A stretch of DNA of 64,000 bases, taken from NCBI GenBank assembly GCA_965227065.1, contig CBDDFN010000020.1:620001-684000 (forward strand). Reading direction: 5' to 3'. Below, piece after piece: positions 8,744 to 16,453 of the stretch. The notes beneath the pieces are model-generated. The model made no database searches. It was not told the origin of the DNA and saw nothing but the letters and a program-made list of their open reading frames with translations. The translations under genes were made by a program, and so were the position numbers. Every line of letters begins with the position of its first letter. Position 1 is the stretch's first letter. The DNA is from CBDDFN01 sp965227065. GTDB lineage: Bacteria > Pseudomonadota > Alphaproteobacteria > SPJN01.

Positions 8744-10116
8744 TATTCAGCCGCCAGTCCGGCCAGACCCGTCAGAGGCCGCGCCGCACCGGGAACGCGG
8801 GAGTGGGCGGGGTCAACCGCCCAGGGCCGGGCCCAGCCAGTGATGGCTTCGGCCGCGGCAAGTCCCGATTCGATCCCGTCTTCATGGAAGCCATATCCCA
8901 TCCATGCGCCGGCATAATAGATTTGGCCGCGACCCTGAAGGGTGCCCAGGCGGGTTTGACCTTCGATGGCGGCCCGGTCGAACACCGGATGCGCATAGCT
9001 GATTTCGGTCAGCACTTTGTCAGACGCAATCGGGCGGCAGGGATTGAGGGTGACGAACACCGGCGCGCCGGTGTCAAGCGGTTGCAGTGAGTTCATCCAG
9101 TAGGTGACAGACGGGCGGCCTTTGGTGGGGCCTTCGAGATAATTCCAGCTGGCCCAGGCGCGTTTGCGTTTGGGCATGAGGCTTGCATCGGTGTGAAGAA
9201 CCGCAAGATTGTCATCGGTGCGGAACGCGCCGAGCACGGCGTCTTCATCCGCCGTTTTGTCGGCCAGCAAGCGGTGGGTTTGTGGTGCATGGCATGCCAT
9301 AATGACGGCATCGTACAGCTCATAACTGCCGTCGGGCTCGGCGATCTGCACGCCGTTCATCGTCCGCCGGACCGATTGAACCTCACCCCGCAAACGCGGG
9401 CGGGCTTCGTTCATCAAGGCTGTGACATAGGATTTCGACCCGTTGATCACAGTGCGCCATTGCGGCCGTTCTCCCAGAGACAAAAGCCCGTGATTGGAAA
9501 AGAAACGTACAAAAGTCTCGGCCGGATAACGCCCCATATCAAGGCAGGGGCTCGACCAGATCGCGGCGGCCATGGGCAGCAAATGCTTGTCGGTGAAGTC
9601 CGATGAAAAGCCATGACGATCGAGAAACTCGCCCAAGGTCAGGTCGAGATCCCGTGCCTCGCTGATCAGATCAGGCGCTTGTTTATAAAAGCGGACAATG
9701 TCGCGAACCATGCGCCAGAAGCTGGGTGACAGCGCGTTGCGCCGCCGCGCGAAGAGACCGCCCAGACCGCTGCCGGAATATTCAAACCCGCCATCGGAGA
9801 ACGAGGCGGAAAAGGACATGTCGGTTGCCGCTGTCTCGACCCCCAGCTCGCCAAACAGGCCCACAAGATTGGGGTAGTTTTGCTCGTTGTAGACAATAAA
9901 GCCGGTATCAACCGGACGGATCGTGCCGTCCCAATTTGCGTGGACCGTATTGGCATGGCCACCGATGCGCCCATCTTTTTCATAGAGCGTGACATCGGCC
10001 CCGGCACGGGCAAGCGCCCACACACTCGCCAAACCGGCCGCGCCGGAGCCGACGACGGCGACGCGAGCCTTGCGCCCGCCGCCGCCATGAGAAGTTCCAT
10101 CATCAAGAAAACGCAT
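8743..10116 (-). CDS. FAD-dependent oxidoreductase (amine oxidase-like, NAD(P)-binding)
   Basis: A 457-residue flavoprotein. The dinucleotide-binding loop VAVVGSGAAGLASVWALA near residue 20 is followed by YEKDGRIGGHANT, the typical second strand and FAD motif of the protoporphyrinogen-oxidase/phytoene-desaturase/amine-oxidase superfamily. This subgroup accompanies DUF1365 and cfa genes in proteobacteria and probably oxidises acyl chains of membrane lipids; that is inferred from context. The ATG at 10116 is chosen because it lies just before the Rossmann fold; longer in-frame starts (to 10245) would run through the promoter at 10151-10180. It is the first gene of the leftward operon. Confidence 0.88.
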   Translation of the reverse strand: MRFLDDGTSHGGGGRKARVAVVGSGAAGLASVWALARAGADVTLYEKDGRIGGHANTVHANWDGTIRPVDTGFIVYNEQNYPNLVGLFGELGVETAATDMSFSASFSDGGFEYSGSGLGGLFARRRNALSPSFWRMVRDIVRFYKQAPDLISEARDLDLTLGEFLDRHGFSSDFTDKHLLPMAAAIWSSPCLDMGRYPAETFVRFFSNHGLLSLGERPQWRTVINGSKSYVTALMNEARPRLRGEVQSVRRTMNGVQIAEPDGSYELYDAVIMACHAPQTHRLLADKTADEDAVLGAFRTDDNLAVLHTDASLMPKRKRAWASWNYLEGPTKGRPSVTYWMNSLQPLDTGAPVFVTLNPCRPIASDKVLTEISYAHPVFDRAAIEGQTRLGTLQGRGQIYYAGAWMGYGFHEDGIESGLAAAEAITGWARPWAVDPAHSRVPGAARPLTGLAGLAAE

Positions 10117-10150
10117 CCGCCCGCTCTTGTCTAATACACACAATCGGAAG

Positions 10151-10180
10151 GCATTACGGCATGGTCTATCCCGCAGATCA
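10151..10180 (-). promoter_or_regulatory. Candidate RpoE (ChrR-controlled ECF sigma) promoter, leftward
   Basis: Read on the minus strand: TGATCT (10180-10175), an 18-nt spacer, then TAATGC (10156-10151). This fits the published Rhodobacter RpoE consensus (TGATCC, about 18 nt, TA-rich -10) with one -35 mismatch. It stands 35 bp upstream of the FAD oxidoreductase start and faces away from the matching rightward site at 10227. Confidence 0.6.
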
Positions 10181-10226
10181 CCGGTTTCAGCCCGAAAATT
10201 GGGGATAATTATTTTTCGTTTTTCTT

Positions 10227-10256
10227 TGATCCGGGCATGAAACACCCCCGTAGGAG
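10227..10256 (+). promoter_or_regulatory. Candidate RpoE (ChrR-controlled ECF sigma) promoter, rightward
   Basis: TGATCC (10227-10232), an 18-nt spacer and TAGGAG (10251-10256). The -35 element is an exact match to the RpoE consensus known from Rhodobacter and the spacer length is right. It would drive the second cfa-like gene, the exported protein, rpoE and chrR as one autoregulated operon. Confidence 0.65.
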
Positions 10257-10262
10257 TGTCTG

Positions 10263-10327
10263 GTTGCGGCCTTCAGACCTCTTTGTCGCTTCCCCCCAAC
10301 CCGTCCCCGAGGGCTGGGGGTCGCAAC
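10263..10327 (+). other. Structured 5' leader of the rightward RpoE operon
   Basis: Between the candidate RpoE promoter and the cfa-like start lies a leader of about 95 nt. GTTGCG (10263-10268) can pair with CGCAAC (10322-10327), enclosing a GC-rich hairpin made of CCCCCAACCC (10293-10302) and GGGCTGGGGG (10311-10320) with one mismatch. No T-run follows, so it is not a simple terminator. Its role, if any, is unknown. Confidence 0.4.
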
Positions 10328-10355
10328 TCTAGATTTTGAGCGAGGGCGAAAAACA

Positions 10356-11393
10356 ATGAAACAAATACTCGTTGATCTGTGCGAACGCGGTGTTGTTCCC
10401 GACAGCGTCACCCGGGCCGGCATGCGCCGCCTGATTGGTGGCCGTTTGGGCCAGGAAAGCGGCCAGGACGCAGCAGAGCGTTTGAACGCCTTTACGCAAG
10501 CCATTCAGGATGGACCGATCGCGATTGCCACCGATGATGCCAACAATCAGCATTATATGGTGCCTGATCAGTTTTTTGTCGAGGTTCTGGGCCCCCGCCT
10601 GAAATATTCTTCCTGCCTTTATCATCCCGGCGTGCGCGATCTGGCCCAGGCCGAGGAAACGATGTTGGCCGAGACCGTCAAGCGCGCTGAACTCGTCAAT
10701 GGTATGGATATTCTGGAGCTTGGGTGTGGGTGGGGCTCGTTAAGTCTTTACATGGCCGAACGGCTTCCCAAGTCGACCATCTGGGCGGTGTCAAACTCCG
10801 CCAGCCAGCGCGAATATATTGAAGGTGTTGCGGCCCAGAATGGCCTGAAAAACCTCACCGTAGTGACCGCGAATGTGGCTGAATTGAGCCTGGACCGGCA
10901 ATTCGACCGGGTTGTGTCGGTGGAGATGTTTGAGCATATGCGGAATTATCGCGCCCTGCTGAGCAACATTCACCTTTGGCTGCGCGACGAAGGCAAGCTG
11001 TTCGTTCATATTTTCTGCCACCGGGCGCATGGCTACACTTTTGAGGTCGGTGAGGGCACCGACTGGATGGCTGAGAATTTCTTTACCGGCGGCATCATGC
11101 CGAGCTTTGACGTGTTTGACCGCGTCGAAAGCCCGATGAACCTGGTGCAGGCCTGGTGGATCAATGGCCAGCATTATGAGCGCACGCTCAACAGCTGGCT
11201 TGAGAAACTCGACCAGCGCAGAGCCTTTGTCGAAAAGCTGTTCATGGATCATTACGGCGAAAGTCAGAGCGCGGCACGCCGCCGTATCCAAAAGTGGCGC
11301 ATGTTCTTTATGGCGTCTGCTGAGCTGTTTGGCTTTGACGATGGTACCGAATGGGGCGTGGGCCATTATCTTCTGGAAAAGGGTCAGCTCTGA
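10356..11393 (+). CDS. Cyclopropane-fatty-acyl-phospholipid synthase-like SAM methyltransferase (copy 2)
   Basis: A 345-residue SAM-dependent methyltransferase of the CMAS superfamily, shorter than the copy at 6689 and clearly diverged from it. ILELGCGWGSLSLYMAE (around residue 113) is the SAM-binding loop; VSVEMFEHMRNY and HIFCHRAHGYTFE follow in the usual order. The N-terminal domain is shortened. The start has a GAGCGAGGG ribosome site. It is the first gene downstream of the rightward RpoE-type promoter and overlaps the next gene by one base (TGATG). A second, distinct lipid methyltransferase in the same stress regulon suggests a different acyl substrate, but this is inference. Confidence 0.87.
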   Translation: MKQILVDLCERGVVPDSVTRAGMRRLIGGRLGQESGQDAAERLNAFTQAIQDGPIAIATDDANNQHYMVPDQFFVEVLGPRLKYSSCLYHPGVRDLAQAEETMLAETVKRAELVNGMDILELGCGWGSLSLYMAERLPKSTIWAVSNSASQREYIEGVAAQNGLKNLTVVTANVAELSLDRQFDRVVSVEMFEHMRNYRALLSNIHLWLRDEGKLFVHIFCHRAHGYTFEVGEGTDWMAENFFTGGIMPSFDVFDRVESPMNLVQAWWINGQHYERTLNSWLEKLDQRRAFVEKLFMDHYGESQSAARRRIQKWRMFFMASAELFGFDDGTEWGVGHYLLEKGQL

Positions 11394-12211
11394 TGCATTC
11401 GGTTTTGGTTCTTGGACGCTGGTGGTTGCGGCCGGCCTTTGGCATCGCCGGATCTGTGATGGCGCTGTTGCTGCTTGCGCTGCCGGTGAAAGCCGCTTCC
11501 CCGAGCTTTGAGGTCGAAGTTCACCGCGCCCAGGCGTTTGATCCCGATAGCGGGGCGCTGGTTTACAGTCAGGAACATCGGTATCTGGCGCGTAATGGCC
11601 GGCCCGTTAGCGCCGAAGTGGTGTATCACGACGCCGACGGCAAGCTTTATGCGCGTAAAACGCTTGATTTCAGTCAAAGCACCTATGCACCGTTTTTTGA
11701 AACCCGGGATGTGAAGAATCAATATCGCGAAGCCTTCGTGCCTGCAGCCAATAAGGGCGAAGGGACGCTGGTCTCGGGCTCTCTTGAGGGCGAAATTGAG
11801 TGCGGCAAAAGCTTTGAGCGCGATGCCGATATGGTGATCGATGCCGGGTTCAACTCATTTCTGGCCGATAATCTGGACACGATTGCGAGCGGCGAAACGG
11901 TGAAGTTCGACCTTTACCTCGCCAAGGCGTGCCGCGGGATTACGTTCCGCGCAAAGCTTGAAGCCCGCCAGGAAGGAAAGCTGATCGTGGCGATTGCCCC
12001 GTCGAACTTCATGTTCCGCATGGTTGTGGGTGAAACGGTTGCGGCGTATGACGCAAAAACCGGCCAGCTTCTCAGCTATGTCGGTCTGAGTGATCTGAAC
12101 GATGCAGACGGTCGTAACCTGTCCGTGAAGATTGTGTTTGAGCCCGTTGAACGCAAAGCTGTTTCTCAAGCGCAAGCTGAGGAGTTGCGGGTTCGTGTCG
12201 GAGCTTTATGA
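11393..12211 (+). CDS. Exported protein of unknown function in the rpoE operon
   Basis: A 272-residue protein with a signal peptide: the first 38 residues contain a hydrophobic core (VMALLLLALP) and a plausible AXA-type cleavage site at VKAA-S. The mature part is predicted beta-rich and soluble, with no motif that I recognise. It is translationally coupled to the upstream methyltransferase (TGATG overlap) and lies 21 bp before rpoE, so it should be transcribed with both. A periplasmic role in membrane-lipid or oxidative-stress handling is suggested only by its neighbours. The ATG at 11393 is preferred to an in-frame ATG 42 bp earlier because it opens directly on the signal peptide. Confidence 0.8.
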   Translation: MHSVLVLGRWWLRPAFGIAGSVMALLLLALPVKAASPSFEVEVHRAQAFDPDSGALVYSQEHRYLARNGRPVSAEVVYHDADGKLYARKTLDFSQSTYAPFFETRDVKNQYREAFVPAANKGEGTLVSGSLEGEIECGKSFERDADMVIDAGFNSFLADNLDTIASGETVKFDLYLAKACRGITFRAKLEARQEGKLIVAIAPSNFMFRMVVGETVAAYDAKTGQLLSYVGLSDLNDADGRNLSVKIVFEPVERKAVSQAQAEELRVRVGAL

Positions 12212-12232
12212 TCCAGTAGAGATGGTTCGATC

Positions 12233-12832
12233 ATGCGCGAGGCTTTTGTGGATCTAGGGACGTCTCAGCCGGTGGCATCACCCCGGCCCGGCGATGAATG
12301 GGCGGGATACCTTGTCAGCATTGCTGGCAAGGATCGGGACGCGTTTGCCCATCTGTATGCGCACTTTGCGCCGCGGGTGAAGGGCTATCTGATGCGTCTC
12401 AATCTGTCAGAAGAGATGGCCGAAGAGGTGTCTCAGGAAGCCATGGTCAAAGTCTGGCGCAAGGCGCATTTGTTTGATCCTGCGAAAGCCAGTGCGTCTA
12501 CGTGGATTTACACGATTGCGCGAAATCTGCGGATTGATCACGCGCGCCGGCAGAAGGTCCGTGATTTTGATCCCGATGCGGTCACCGTTCTGATGGAGGA
12601 CCCTGAAACGCCCGATGCGGCCTTGTCAGGGGAACAGCGCGCCGAAGCAGTGCGTGCCGCCGTGGCACAGTTGCCGCCCAATCAGGCGGAGATCGTGCGG
12701 ATGGCATTTTTTGAGGGCCTGACCCATCAGGTCATCGCGGCAGAACTCGACCTGCCGCTTGGTACAGTGAAGTCGAGGATCCGGCTGGCATTTGGCCGGA
12801 TGAAAGATATGTTGGAGGAAGTAAAGTCATGA
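12233..12832 (+). CDS. rpoE: ECF RNA polymerase sigma factor RpoE (ChrR-associated)
   Basis: A 199-residue extracytoplasmic-function sigma factor. Region 2 (around DAFAHLYAHFAPRVKGYLMR, then EEVSQEAMVKVWRKA) recognises the -10 element, and region 4 (LPPNQAEIVRMAFFEGLTHQ, then LPLGTVKSRIRLA) recognises the -35. It is followed, with a 4-bp overlap, by the ChrR anti-sigma gene, the pair that in Rhodobacter sphaeroides governs the singlet-oxygen response. Two nearby sites match the RpoE consensus, one at the head of its own operon, so positive autoregulation is likely. Confidence 0.95.
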   Translation: MREAFVDLGTSQPVASPRPGDEWAGYLVSIAGKDRDAFAHLYAHFAPRVKGYLMRLNLSEEMAEEVSQEAMVKVWRKAHLFDPAKASASTWIYTIARNLRIDHARRQKVRDFDPDAVTVLMEDPETPDAALSGEQRAEAVRAAVAQLPPNQAEIVRMAFFEGLTHQVIAAELDLPLGTVKSRIRLAFGRMKDMLEEVKS

Positions 12833-13542
12833 TCCGGGGAGTGAACAAAACTCTGCCCGAAACCCATGGCAGTTATCAGGTCCATCATCACCCTTCCGAG
12901 GCCATGTTGATGGGCTACGCGCTCGGCAATTTGAGCGCAGGGTTTGCGTTGGCAGTTGAAACGCATCTGGTTTATTGCAGCCAGTGCCGCCGTGATGTCG
13001 CCTTGATGGCGGAGCTTGGCGGAACATTGATCGAAGAAACCAGGCCGCAGGCCATGTCAGAGGGGTCCTTTGATAATGTGCTGGCGTTGATCGAGGGCAA
13101 TGATGCGTCCGAGCCGGTGGTGACCAAGCAAGCCTTCGGACCGTCATTTTATGGTGCCGACAAGCTGCCCGGCCCGCTGGGGGCGTTCGGTGATGGCCCC
13201 ATGGAGCATTTGAATTTCAAACAGCGCGCACCGGGTATTGCGAATTATCCCATCATGCGGGAAGACGATGGAACCTTTTCGCGGCTGTTGCGCATTGAAG
13301 GCGGAAAATCGGTGCCGCATCACACCCATACGGGTGTCGAGCTGACTGTTCTATTGTCAGGGTCTTATCACGATGAAGTGGGGGTCTATGGACCCGGTGA
13401 CTTTGTTGAGCATGACGATACGGTGCGTCACCAGCCGATCGCGGGTGCGGGTGAGGATTGTATCTGTCTGGGTGTGACCCAGGGCCCGCTGCGCTTTTCC
13501 AAAACAGTGTATAATCTCGCCAGACCGTTCTTTCCGGTCTGA
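12829..13542 (+). CDS. chrR: ChrR-type zinc anti-sigma factor with cupin domain
   Basis: A 237-residue two-domain protein. The N-terminal anti-sigma domain has the zinc-binding H46-x3-C50-x2-C53 motif (HLVYCSQC) plus a histidine cluster at 19-21. The C-terminal half is a cupin with HHTHTGVE (about residues 163-170) and PGDFVEHDD, matching the ChrR cupin that in R. sphaeroides is needed to release RpoE on singlet oxygen exposure. It binds and silences RpoE in the cytoplasm. The ATG overlaps the rpoE stop by 4 bp, which keeps the two proteins in balance. Confidence 0.95.
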   Translation: MIRGVNKTLPETHGSYQVHHHPSEAMLMGYALGNLSAGFALAVETHLVYCSQCRRDVALMAELGGTLIEETRPQAMSEGSFDNVLALIEGNDASEPVVTKQAFGPSFYGADKLPGPLGAFGDGPMEHLNFKQRAPGIANYPIMREDDGTFSRLLRIEGGKSVPHHTHTGVELTVLLSGSYHDEVGVYGPGDFVEHDDTVRHQPIAGAGEDCICLGVTQGPLRFSKTVYNLARPFFPV

Positions 13543-13563
13543 GCCGGAACCGGTAGCGGACGT

Positions 13564-14916
13564 CTAGTCCTTGATATTTTGATAAGCCGCGAGCGCCGCC
13601 TCGCGGCTTTTTTTCAGATCAACCATCGGGCGGACCTCGCGGGTAAGCCAGCCCTTGCCGAGAAACCGTTCGCGATAGGTGCCTTTGGGATCAAATTTGT
13701 CGGCCTGGCTTTCAGGGTTGAAAATACGGAAATAGGGTGCCGCATCCGCGCCGGAGCCCGCCACCCATTGCCAGCCCAGCGTGTTGTTGGCGAGATCGGC
13801 ATCAAACAGCGTGTCCCGGAACCAGGCAGCCCCTTCGCGCCAATGAATGCGGAGATTTTTTACCAGAAAGCTTGCGGTGATCATGCGCAACCGATTGTGC
13901 ATGGTTCCGGTCTGCCACAATTCCTGCATGCCGGCGTCGACCAGCGAAAAGCCGGTCTCACCGCGCTGCCAGCGTTCAAGATCTGCGCCTGCCTCTTCGC
14001 CCTCGCGCCAGGAAAAGGCGTTGTAGCGAGGATTGAGCGGATCGTGAACCGTGTGCGGGAAGTGGTGCAGCAGAGCATGGGCAAAATCGCGCCAGCCGAT
14101 TTCGGAAAAGAATTTTTCTTCATTGGCCCCCAATTCGCGGGCCGACCGGACAGCATGGATGATTTGCCGGGGGGTGATTTCGCCAAAATGAAGATGCGGC
14201 GACAGACGGGACGTCGAAGGGGCGGCGGGGATGTCGCGCTCGCCCTTATAGCGGTCCAGACCATCATCGAGAAACCGTGACAGCCGATCATGCGCTCCCT
14301 GTTCGCCGGGTTGCCATTGCGCGCCGAATTTGCGCGTCCACGGATGGTCGGGGACCAGCGCAAGCGCGTCGAGCGTGATGCCGCCGACGCCGTGGGGCGA
14401 CAGGCGTGGCGCGGAGAGGGGCGCGCCCAGCTTATCAAGGGTGAGGCGGGCGAGCTTTTTCCAAAACGGTGTGAACACCTTGTATGGCGTGCCGTCGGCT
14501 TTGAGCGCCGCCATGGGCTCGATAATGACGCTGCCCGCAAAGCTTCTGGCGCTGACGCCCAGCGCATCGAGCGCCATGGAGACCTTTTCGTCGCGTTCGC
14601 TGATAGCGGGCTCATAAACGCGGTTCCAATAGACGAATTGGGCCCCGGTCTGCTGGACCAAATCGGTCAGGATCGTGGCTGAATCGCCCTTTGCAATAAC
14701 GAGGGAAGATTGATTGTTTTCAAGGGCCTGGGACAGATGGTTAAGGCTTTTGTGTAGCCAAAGTGCTGTTGCTGCACCCGGTGCACCGGCGCCTTCTTCA
14801 TGGGGTGCGTGGATATAGACCGGCACGACACGGTCACAGGCTTTCGCTGCTTCAAACAGGGCCCGATTGTCCGACAGCCGCAAATCGCGCCTTAGCCACA
14901 CCAATGCCGTTTTCAT
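13564..14916 (-). CDS. phrB: Deoxyribodipyrimidine photo-lyase (photolyase/cryptochrome family)
   Basis: A 450-residue class I photolyase that uses FAD and blue light to split pyrimidine dimers. The N-terminal antenna domain begins TALVWLRRDLRLSDN. The FAD-binding domain shows TSRLSPHLHFGEITPRQI, WRDFAHALLHHFPH, the MHNRLRMITASFLVK helix and WQWVAGSGADAAPYFRIFNP, all classic photolyase signatures. The start at 14916 follows GCGAGGG. Photolyase is a known RpoE-ChrR target in Rhodobacter, which fits its place beside the pair, but I found no good RpoE-type promoter immediately upstream. It is convergent with chrR. Confidence 0.95.
   Translation of the reverse strand: MKTALVWLRRDLRLSDNRALFEAAKACDRVVPVYIHAPHEEGAGAPGAATALWLHKSLNHLSQALENNQSSLVIAKGDSATILTDLVQQTGAQFVYWNRVYEPAISERDEKVSMALDALGVSARSFAGSVIIEPMAALKADGTPYKVFTPFWKKLARLTLDKLGAPLSAPRLSPHGVGGITLDALALVPDHPWTRKFGAQWQPGEQGAHDRLSRFLDDGLDRYKGERDIPAAPSTSRLSPHLHFGEITPRQIIHAVRSARELGANEEKFFSEIGWRDFAHALLHHFPHTVHDPLNPRYNAFSWREGEEAGADLERWQRGETGFSLVDAGMQELWQTGTMHNRLRMITASFLVKNLRIHWREGAAWFRDTLFDADLANNTLGWQWVAGSGADAAPYFRIFNPESQADKFDPKGTYRERFLGKGWLTREVRPMVDLKKSREAALAAYQNIKD
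13584..13614 (+). terminator. Rho-independent terminator of the rpoE-chrR operon, inside phrB
   Basis: A perfect 10-bp stem AAGCCGCGAG (13584-13593) / CTCGCGGCTT (13600-13609) with a 6-nt loop runs into a T-tract ending at 13614. The T-run follows the stem only on the plus strand, so it should stop rightward transcription from chrR, 42 bp past its stop codon. The DNA also codes for the last residues of the convergent photolyase. Confidence 0.85.
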
Positions 14917-15098
14917 GCCGGACCCTCGCAAATCATTCACCGCCAACGATCTCCATACGGGGGCGGGCGATGAAAAGATTAAGTGCCGCTTTTGTTTTAG
15001 GCAGAAATATTGCTAAGATTCGCGGGACGTTAGGAACCTGTGTGGCGCGCCGGCCTTGTGAGACTACGGTGTGCCGCCGATGACAAAGGAATGACCTC

Positions 15099-16439
15099 GT
15101 GTCGGAGGAGCAGCCCGCCAAGGGCGGCCGCCGGCGCCGCAGGCGCCGTTCCCGCAAAAAGTCGCGGAACGGCACGCCTGCTGCAACCGGGGTTGAGGCG
15201 GCAGCCGAGGCTGGCGCCATGCGAACCCCGGACGGCGGAGATGCGTCCGGTGCCGATCGCCCCAACGGGGGTGGCGACGGACAGTCTGTCCGTGGCTCAA
15301 ACGGGCCGCGGACGCCCAAATCTCAATCCAAAGCCAATGGCAGTGCGCCGCACCGTCAGCGGGGCCGCTATGCCCATACATATGGCGCGATCGATCTTGG
15401 CACCAACAATTGCCGCCTGCTCGTCGCCCGGCCCACCAAAGACGGCTTTCGGGTGATTGATGCCTATTCGCGTATCGTCCGGCTGGGTGAAGGGGTGGGG
15501 CGCACCGGCGAATTGTCGGACGCTGCCATGGACCGGGCGATTGATGCGCTATCGGCCTGCGCGGACAAGATGGCCAAGCGCCAGGTGACGCGCTCATGGT
15601 CGATTGCCACTCAAGCCTGCCGGCTGGCCGGAAACGGCATTGATTTCCGCGATGCGGTGAAGGACAAGACCGGCATCACGCTTGATATTATCAGCCCCGA
15701 ACGCGAGGCCCGGCTTGCGGTTGCAGGCTGTGAGCCGCTGATCGAACCCGATACCGATCGGGCGCTGGTGTTTGATATTGGCGGTGGCTCGACCGAACTG
15801 ATCTGGCTTGAGATGGAAGACGGCCGGCCCCGCATCGCTGACTGGATTTCGCTGGGGCTGGGCGTGGTGACATTGGCCGAAAGCCATAATGGGCTGGAGG
15901 TCGATCCCGACGGCTATCAGGCGATGCTGTCACATGTTTCGAGCGAGATGGCGGGTTTCGTGGCCCGCTATGGCACCGCCAATGGCGCGCAAAGCCCTGC
16001 CAATCTGCAGGTATTGGGAACATCCGGCACGGTGACGACGCTGGCGGGTATGCATCTGGGACTAAAACGCTATGACCGGGCGCGGGTCGATGGCGTGTGG
16101 ATGCCGCGCGTGGCGGTTCACGATCTGTCGGCCAAATTGGCGGCCATGCCCTATGAAGAACGGATCAAACAGCCTTGCATTGGTGAAGAGCGCGGCGATC
16201 TGGTGGTGGCCGGGTGCGCGATCCTGGAGGCGATCTGTCAGGCCTGGCCGACCGATGAACTCAGAGTGGCAGATCGTGGCCTGCGCGAAGGCATGCTGCT
16301 GAACTTGATGGAACGCGCCGACAAGGAAGCCCGCAACAAGCGCCGCCGCCGGGGTGGCCGGAACCGTCGCCGCAACCGCAAGCGGCAAGATCAGTCCCAA
16401 CCCACCCAGACATCGACACAGCCGGTTGACCCCCGATAG
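15099..16439 (+). CDS. ppx: Ppx/GppA family exopolyphosphatase with basic tails
   Basis: A 446-residue protein with the actin-like ASKHA fold of exopolyphosphatase/pppGpp phosphatase: YGAIDLGTNNCRLLVARP (about residue 92) is the first phosphate loop and VFDIGGGSTELIWLE the second. These enzymes hydrolyse polyphosphate or pppGpp in the cytosol. The catalytic core is flanked by unusual basic tails: an N-terminal arginine/lysine run (residues about 6-21) and a C-terminal stretch rich in Arg and Asn (about 415-433). These suggest binding to a polyanion such as RNA or polyphosphate, which is inference. The start is GTG at 15099 after AAAGGA. rlmE follows 14 bp later. Confidence 0.87.
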   Translation: MSEEQPAKGGRRRRRRRSRKKSRNGTPAATGVEAAAEAGAMRTPDGGDASGADRPNGGGDGQSVRGSNGPRTPKSQSKANGSAPHRQRGRYAHTYGAIDLGTNNCRLLVARPTKDGFRVIDAYSRIVRLGEGVGRTGELSDAAMDRAIDALSACADKMAKRQVTRSWSIATQACRLAGNGIDFRDAVKDKTGITLDIISPEREARLAVAGCEPLIEPDTDRALVFDIGGGSTELIWLEMEDGRPRIADWISLGLGVVTLAESHNGLEVDPDGYQAMLSHVSSEMAGFVARYGTANGAQSPANLQVLGTSGTVTTLAGMHLGLKRYDRARVDGVWMPRVAVHDLSAKLAAMPYEERIKQPCIGEERGDLVVAGCAILEAICQAWPTDELRVADRGLREGMLLNLMERADKEARNKRRRRGGRNRRRNRKRQDQSQPTQTSTQPVDPR

Positions 16440-16453
16440 AGCGACGAGCAGCC

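Noticed and set aside
12209..12238. TGATCC right before rpoE as an extra RpoE promoter
   Set aside because: Eighteen bases later comes the ATGCGC of the rpoE start itself, not a TA -10; the TGA is also the stop of the upstream gene. Likely chance.
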